Shown here: piece by piece, positions 5,647-8,147 of the stretch
Layout: every line of letters begins with the position of its first letter
Position numbering within the stretch: the first letter of the stretch is position 1
Source: an uncultured Collinsella sp.
GTDB taxonomy: Bacteria; Actinomycetota; Coriobacteriia; Coriobacteriales; Coriobacteriaceae
Direction: 5' to 3'
Length of the DNA stretch: 8,147 bases
Assembly: GCA_958407555.1 (NCBI GenBank)
Contig: CATYJC010000081.1
Span: forward strand, 1-8,147
The notes under the pieces: generated by a model
Database searches by the model: none
What the model was told of the DNA's origin: nothing
The model's input: only the letters and a program-made list of their open reading frames with translations
Program-made: the position numbers and the translations under genes

Positions 5647-7461
5647 ATGTACTGTCGACTTCTTCTCAAACTAATCCTAAGAGACAGGGCCGTATGGATT
5701 TGTACGCTCGTTCTCGCTGCAGCCTTTTCCGTCCCCATTGCGTTCAATTCACCCATCTACGGGCCCTTCTTTATGAAACAGGGCATGCAGAGCTTTGTCG
5801 ACGCATTCAATACGCGCGCGCCCCAGGCCAGCGGCACAGACCTATCTCCAGAGCAGCAAGATGACGCGGAGCTTGCAAGATACGCGAACGCCGCCCTTGC
5901 CGCTCAAACCGACGCCGCCTTTCTCGATTCTGCCGAGAGCTACTACGCGCTCATGGGCGAAGGCTTCCAATCCGGGTCCATCGTGGGGGACCAGGAGACC
6001 AATGACGCAGCGCTCGCATATTGCCGTGCCCTGAGCAGCTCCGGCATCACGGATATCCCGGCCTCCGCAAACGACCTGCCATTCCTTTCCTTCCTGCCTT
6101 ACGCCATTGCCACGGCGCCGTCTTTCCTTCCCTTCATCCCCTTCCTTCTCTCGTCGATACTCGTGCTCGGCGCCACAAGGCCCGGGATCCTGGCGGCAAA
6201 GGCGCCCGTGCCCAAATTCCGGCGCCTTATCCAAACCGTGTTTTCGATAATCGTCGCGGGGACCGCGATGCTCCTCGCCGGCCTCGCACCCGGGGGCATT
6301 TACGCCTTGGTCCTAAACGGCTTCGGGCAAATTGGGTACCCGATCGCCTTCTTCCATGACGGCGCGCTTACCACCACGACCGCGGGAAACGTCTTCACAG
6401 CCCTGCTTCTCGCGCTGCTTGCGGGCGGAACCTTTATATCCGTTTGCTCCGCCGTCCTATCGACCGCAACGAGGCGCGTCCTCGCGGGCCCCCTTACCTC
6501 CGCGCTGCTTGTCGCGGCCCCGGCATTCCCGTTATTGTCCGATTCGGCACTAGGGCATAATGCCGTGCTCGGGCTCCTGCCACTGCCCGTATTCTCGCCT
6601 ATCGAGGCAACGGGTTACGTAGGATGCTTCCCGACAGAATTCATCGGCTCCGGTTCAGGCAGCGCATCGATGCTTGCCGTGGCCCTGGCATACGTCGCGG
6701 TCTTTTTTACGGTCGGCGCCGTTGCGACACGTTCCCCCAAACAGCCTGGACCCGCGAAAAAGCACCATGGGCTCGAGCTTCTAGACGCGAGCGTGGGATA
6801 CGGAAGCACGACGATACTTTCAATCGGGTCGCTTTTCCTGAGCCCGGGAACGGCGGCGGGCCTCGTTGCTCCCAACGGCTCGGGGAAAACCACCCTTCTT
6901 GAAGCGCTGTCGGGCCAATTTCCCACCCGCATCCGCTCGGGAAGCCTGGCGGCAGACGGAATCTGCCAACGTCGATCAGCCGAATTTGCAGAACTCGTCT
7001 ACCTGAGCTCTTCGGGCAGCGCGGATCTCTATCCCACGCTATCGGCCATCGAGCACCTTGCTTTCGTTAGGGAGGCGTGGAAATCGGCCGCCGACATCGA
7101 CTCGCTCTGCGACTCCCTCGGAATCTCCCCATATCTCGACAAGCCGACCCGTAAACTCTCGACAGGAATGAAGCAGCAGGTAAAGCTTGCCATGGCGATA
7201 TCGACCGATTGCCCGTACCTCATCCTCGATGAACCGCTGAACGGCCTCGATCCGGGAAAGCGGAAAACCTCCTGCGACGCGATGCGCAGCGAGGTGGCGC
7301 GGGGACGAAGCGTGCTCATTTCAAGCCATCTGCTCGACGACCTGGCAGACCTTACCAACTCGTTCTACTTCATCGAGGCCGGCACGCTCGTGGAAAAGAT
7401 CAAGTCGTCCTCGCAGACGCTCAAGCAGGAATACCTCGATACATACGAGCGAGGTGAATGA
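5647..7461 (+). CDS. ABC transporter with fused permease and ATPase domains
   Basis: This 604-residue protein starts at the ATG at 5647, with AGGTG 7 bases upstream. Residues 1-360 form a permease: helix TLVLAAAFSVPIAF near 22, a polar extracytoplasmic loop (about 45-135) rich in Ala, Asp and Gln, then about five helices. It carries the signature LVLNGFGQIGYPI (Asn224) and PVFSPIEATGYVG seen in both halves of the upstream 740-residue protein, so it is a third copy of the same module. Residues 374-604 form an ATPase: Walker A APNGSGKTT (408-416), signature LSTGMKQQ (504-511), Walker B YLILDEP with Asp528 and Glu529, and switch His561. As in the first ATPase, Walker A begins with Ala and the Q-loop Gln is absent (YLSSSGSADLYPTL). 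As a half-transporter it would homodimerise or pair with the other subunits. It overlaps the ribosome binding site of the peptide gene. Codon choice is more C-rich at third positions than in the two upstream ABC genes. Confidence 0.88.
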   Translation: MYCRLLLKLILRDRAVWICTLVLAAAFSVPIAFNSPIYGPFFMKQGMQSFVDAFNTRAPQASGTDLSPEQQDDAELARYANAALAAQTDAAFLDSAESYYALMGEGFQSGSIVGDQETNDAALAYCRALSSSGITDIPASANDLPFLSFLPYAIATAPSFLPFIPFLLSSILVLGATRPGILAAKAPVPKFRRLIQTVFSIIVAGTAMLLAGLAPGGIYALVLNGFGQIGYPIAFFHDGALTTTTAGNVFTALLLALLAGGTFISVCSAVLSTATRRVLAGPLTSALLVAAPAFPLLSDSALGHNAVLGLLPLPVFSPIEATGYVGCFPTEFIGSGSGSASMLAVALAYVAVFFTVGAVATRSPKQPGPAKKHHGLELLDASVGYGSTTILSIGSLFLSPGTAAGLVAPNGSGKTTLLEALSGQFPTRIRSGSLAADGICQRRSAEFAELVYLSSSGSADLYPTLSAIEHLAFVREAWKSAADIDSLCDSLGISPYLDKPTRKLSTGMKQQVKLAMAISTDCPYLILDEPLNGLDPGKRKTSCDAMRSEVARGRSVLISSHLLDDLADLTNSFYFIEAGTLVEKIKSSSQTLKQEYLDTYERGE

Positions 7462-7462
7462 C

Positions 7463-7807
7463 ATGAAACTATTTGAACAGCTGAAGTCCAATGCGTCGCG
7501 CATGGCTGTCTACGCCATCCTCGTGGCAACGGCTTTATGCGGAATCGCGGCACCCGTCTATGCGCTCAACGGGGAGAAAGGCGATGTCGAACCCGCGTAC
7601 ATGGCTTCGACGGTTAAGGACCGGTACAAAGCCTTCTCTGGAGACACGTTTTACGTAGCAGAGTACGACACGACCTACCGTCAGCTTCGCTACAACAAGG
7701 GCTACGACTATCTAGGCGCAGAGGCAATCAGCTATACGTCGGGTTGGTACCGCTCCAACTATGGACACATAACCCAGTTCAAGTGTAACTACCGTGTGTA
7801 CAACTAA
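7463..7807 (+). CDS. Small secreted tyrosine-rich protein, possible bacteriocin-like peptide
   Basis: This is a 114-residue protein. The ATG at 7463 is preferred because GAGGTG ends 6 bases upstream; a GTG at 7454 has no such site. Residues 1-34 form a Sec signal peptide: Lys/Arg-containing start, hydrophobic core MAVYAILVATALCGIAA, and a likely signal peptidase I cut after PVYA. The predicted mature part has about 80 residues with 13 tyrosines, one cysteine near the C-terminus and a Tyr-ending tail. Its last 22 residues, beginning SGWYRSNYGH, loosely recall the C-terminus of lactococcin 972 (a Trp-containing strand, then a Tyr-rich end), and such peptides are encoded beside large membrane proteins and ABC ATPases. 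This resemblance is weak and from memory. The start is 1 base after the fusion ABC stop, so the two are translationally linked, and a strong terminator follows. Alternatives are a secreted signal, a cell-wall peptide or a transporter partner. Confidence 0.75.
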   Translation: MKLFEQLKSNASRMAVYAILVATALCGIAAPVYALNGEKGDVEPAYMASTVKDRYKAFSGDTFYVAEYDTTYRQLRYNKGYDYLGAEAISYTSGWYRSNYGHITQFKCNYRVYN

Positions 7808-7822
7808 AGCAACCGGCCGGGA

Positions 7823-7857
7823 CGAGGGGTGACGCAAAAGCGTCGCCCCTCGTTTTT
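7823..7857 (+). terminator. Strong intrinsic terminator of the ABC/peptide operon
   Basis: A 13-bp stem (7823-7835 with 7840-7852, one G-T wobble) closes an AAAA loop and is followed by five T residues. It lies 15 bases after the stop of the peptide gene, which marks the peptide gene as the last in the transcription unit. Confidence 0.93.
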
Positions 7858-7866
7858 AACCATGTC

Positions 7867-7885
7867 AACTGAACCTAGTTCAGTT
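7867..7885. promoter_or_regulatory. Perfect 19-bp inverted repeat at the edge of the right repeat copy
   Basis: AACTGAAC-CTA-GTTCAGTT is an 8-bp perfect inverted repeat with a 3-base centre. Its last three bases overlap the first three of the right 68-bp repeat. It has no counterpart at the left copy. It could be a recombinase or regulator binding site. It has no associated T tract, so it is not a terminator. Confidence 0.45.
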
Positions 7886-7950
7886 TGGTTGATTTCCGAT
7901 CTCAGCCGAACACATTGAGCGGAAAGGCCGTTCCCGCAGTCAGTCGAACG
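7883..7950 (+). repeat. Right copy of the 68-bp direct repeat flanking the island
   Basis: This is the partner of 671-738, in direct orientation and 7,212 bases away, with three substitutions. It directly follows the operon terminator and the 19-bp inverted repeat, and precedes a long GC-rich hairpin. The two copies mark the likely borders of the accessory island. Confidence 0.85.
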
Positions 7951-7988
7951 TCCCCGGGGCCCTTCTCAGGCCCCGGGGACGGCATTTT
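7950..7988 (+). terminator. Long GC-rich hairpin after the right repeat, terminator-like
   Basis: GTCCCCGGGGCC (7950-7961) pairs perfectly with 7969-7980 around a 7-base loop, and is followed by GGCATTTT. The T run is short and offset, so termination may be weak. It occupies the same position after the repeat as the 739-772 hairpin in the left copy, but with a different stem sequence. Confidence 0.5.
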
Positions 7989-8061
7989 CCAAGTTGAAGG
8001 AACGGTGGAGATGTGTTTCGATGGGTCAGATTCGTGTCGTTCCGAAAAGACCGTGAACCTT

Positions 8062-8090
8062 TTGTGGGACACGCGGCGCCGTGGTATCAT
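8062..8090 (+). promoter_or_regulatory. Sigma-70-type promoter for a gene beyond the right edge
   Basis: TTGTGG (8062-8067) and TATCAT (8085-8090) are spaced by exactly 17 bases and lie downstream of all island features. Transcription would start near 8097 and run off the window, so the driven gene is not visible. Confidence 0.55.
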
Positions 8091-8103
8091 AGCCGAGTTT
8101 GTT

Positions 8104-8124
8104 GTCTTGGTCGGAAACCAAGAC
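8104..8124 (+). other. Hairpin at the start of the leader of the next gene
   Basis: GTCTTGGT and ACCAAGAC form a perfect 8-bp stem with a CGGAA loop, about 7 bases after the expected transcription start. A stable stem so close to the 5' end, in a leader of at least 50 bases, suggests mRNA stabilisation or an autogenous leader such as those of ribosomal protein genes. The latter is a guess because the gene is outside the window. Confidence 0.4.
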
Positions 8125-8147
8125 GCCTTATGCGCTGATCGGTAACC

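Noticed and set aside
7530..7545. Possible lipoprotein lipobox around the Cys in the secreted peptide's signal sequence
   Set aside because: The residue before the Cys is Leu, not Gly or Ala, and a good signal peptidase I site (PVYA) follows 8 residues later.

Overview
The window looks like part of a high-GC actinobacterial chromosome, probably a gut Coriobacteriia such as a Collinsella or Olsenella relative. That placement is inferred from base composition, codon choice and gene style, and no 16S or other diagnostic gene is present. The flanks look chromosomal. On the left, on the minus strand, lie an ACT-domain regulatory protein and the start of an unrecognised gene. On the right edge there is a promoter and a leader hairpin for a gene that begins beyond the window.

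Between the flanks sits an accessory island of about 7.2 kb. It is bracketed by two direct copies of a 68-bp sequence (671-738 and 7883-7950, 65 of 68 identical), each followed by a hairpin whose stem sequence differs between the copies. Just inside the left copy is a truncated tyrosine-recombinase gene (minus strand). It keeps the complete catalytic domain but has lost its N-terminal DNA-binding part, and its remnant abuts the stop codon of a small regulator gene. Next, also on the minus strand, is a two-gene operon: a DUF2975-like four-helix membrane protein and a YozG-type Xre regulator. A likely promoter and a 19-bp inverted-repeat operator lie in the divergent intergenic region.

The rest of the island runs on the plus strand and seems to be one functional unit. 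It encodes a 740-residue membrane protein made of two related permease halves, a 246-residue ABC ATPase, a 604-residue protein fusing a third copy of the same permease module to a second ABC ATPase, and a 114-residue tyrosine-rich protein with a Sec signal peptide. A strong intrinsic terminator closes the unit. Both ATPases carry an altered Walker A motif (A-P-N-G-[HS]-G-K-T-T) and lack the usual Q-loop glutamine. The most economical reading is a dedicated ABC system for export of, immunity to, or sensing of the small secreted protein, which could be a bacteriocin-like peptide distantly resembling lactococcin 972. That function is inferred from context and not proven by sequence.

No tRNA, rRNA, CRISPR array or complete insertion sequence was seen.
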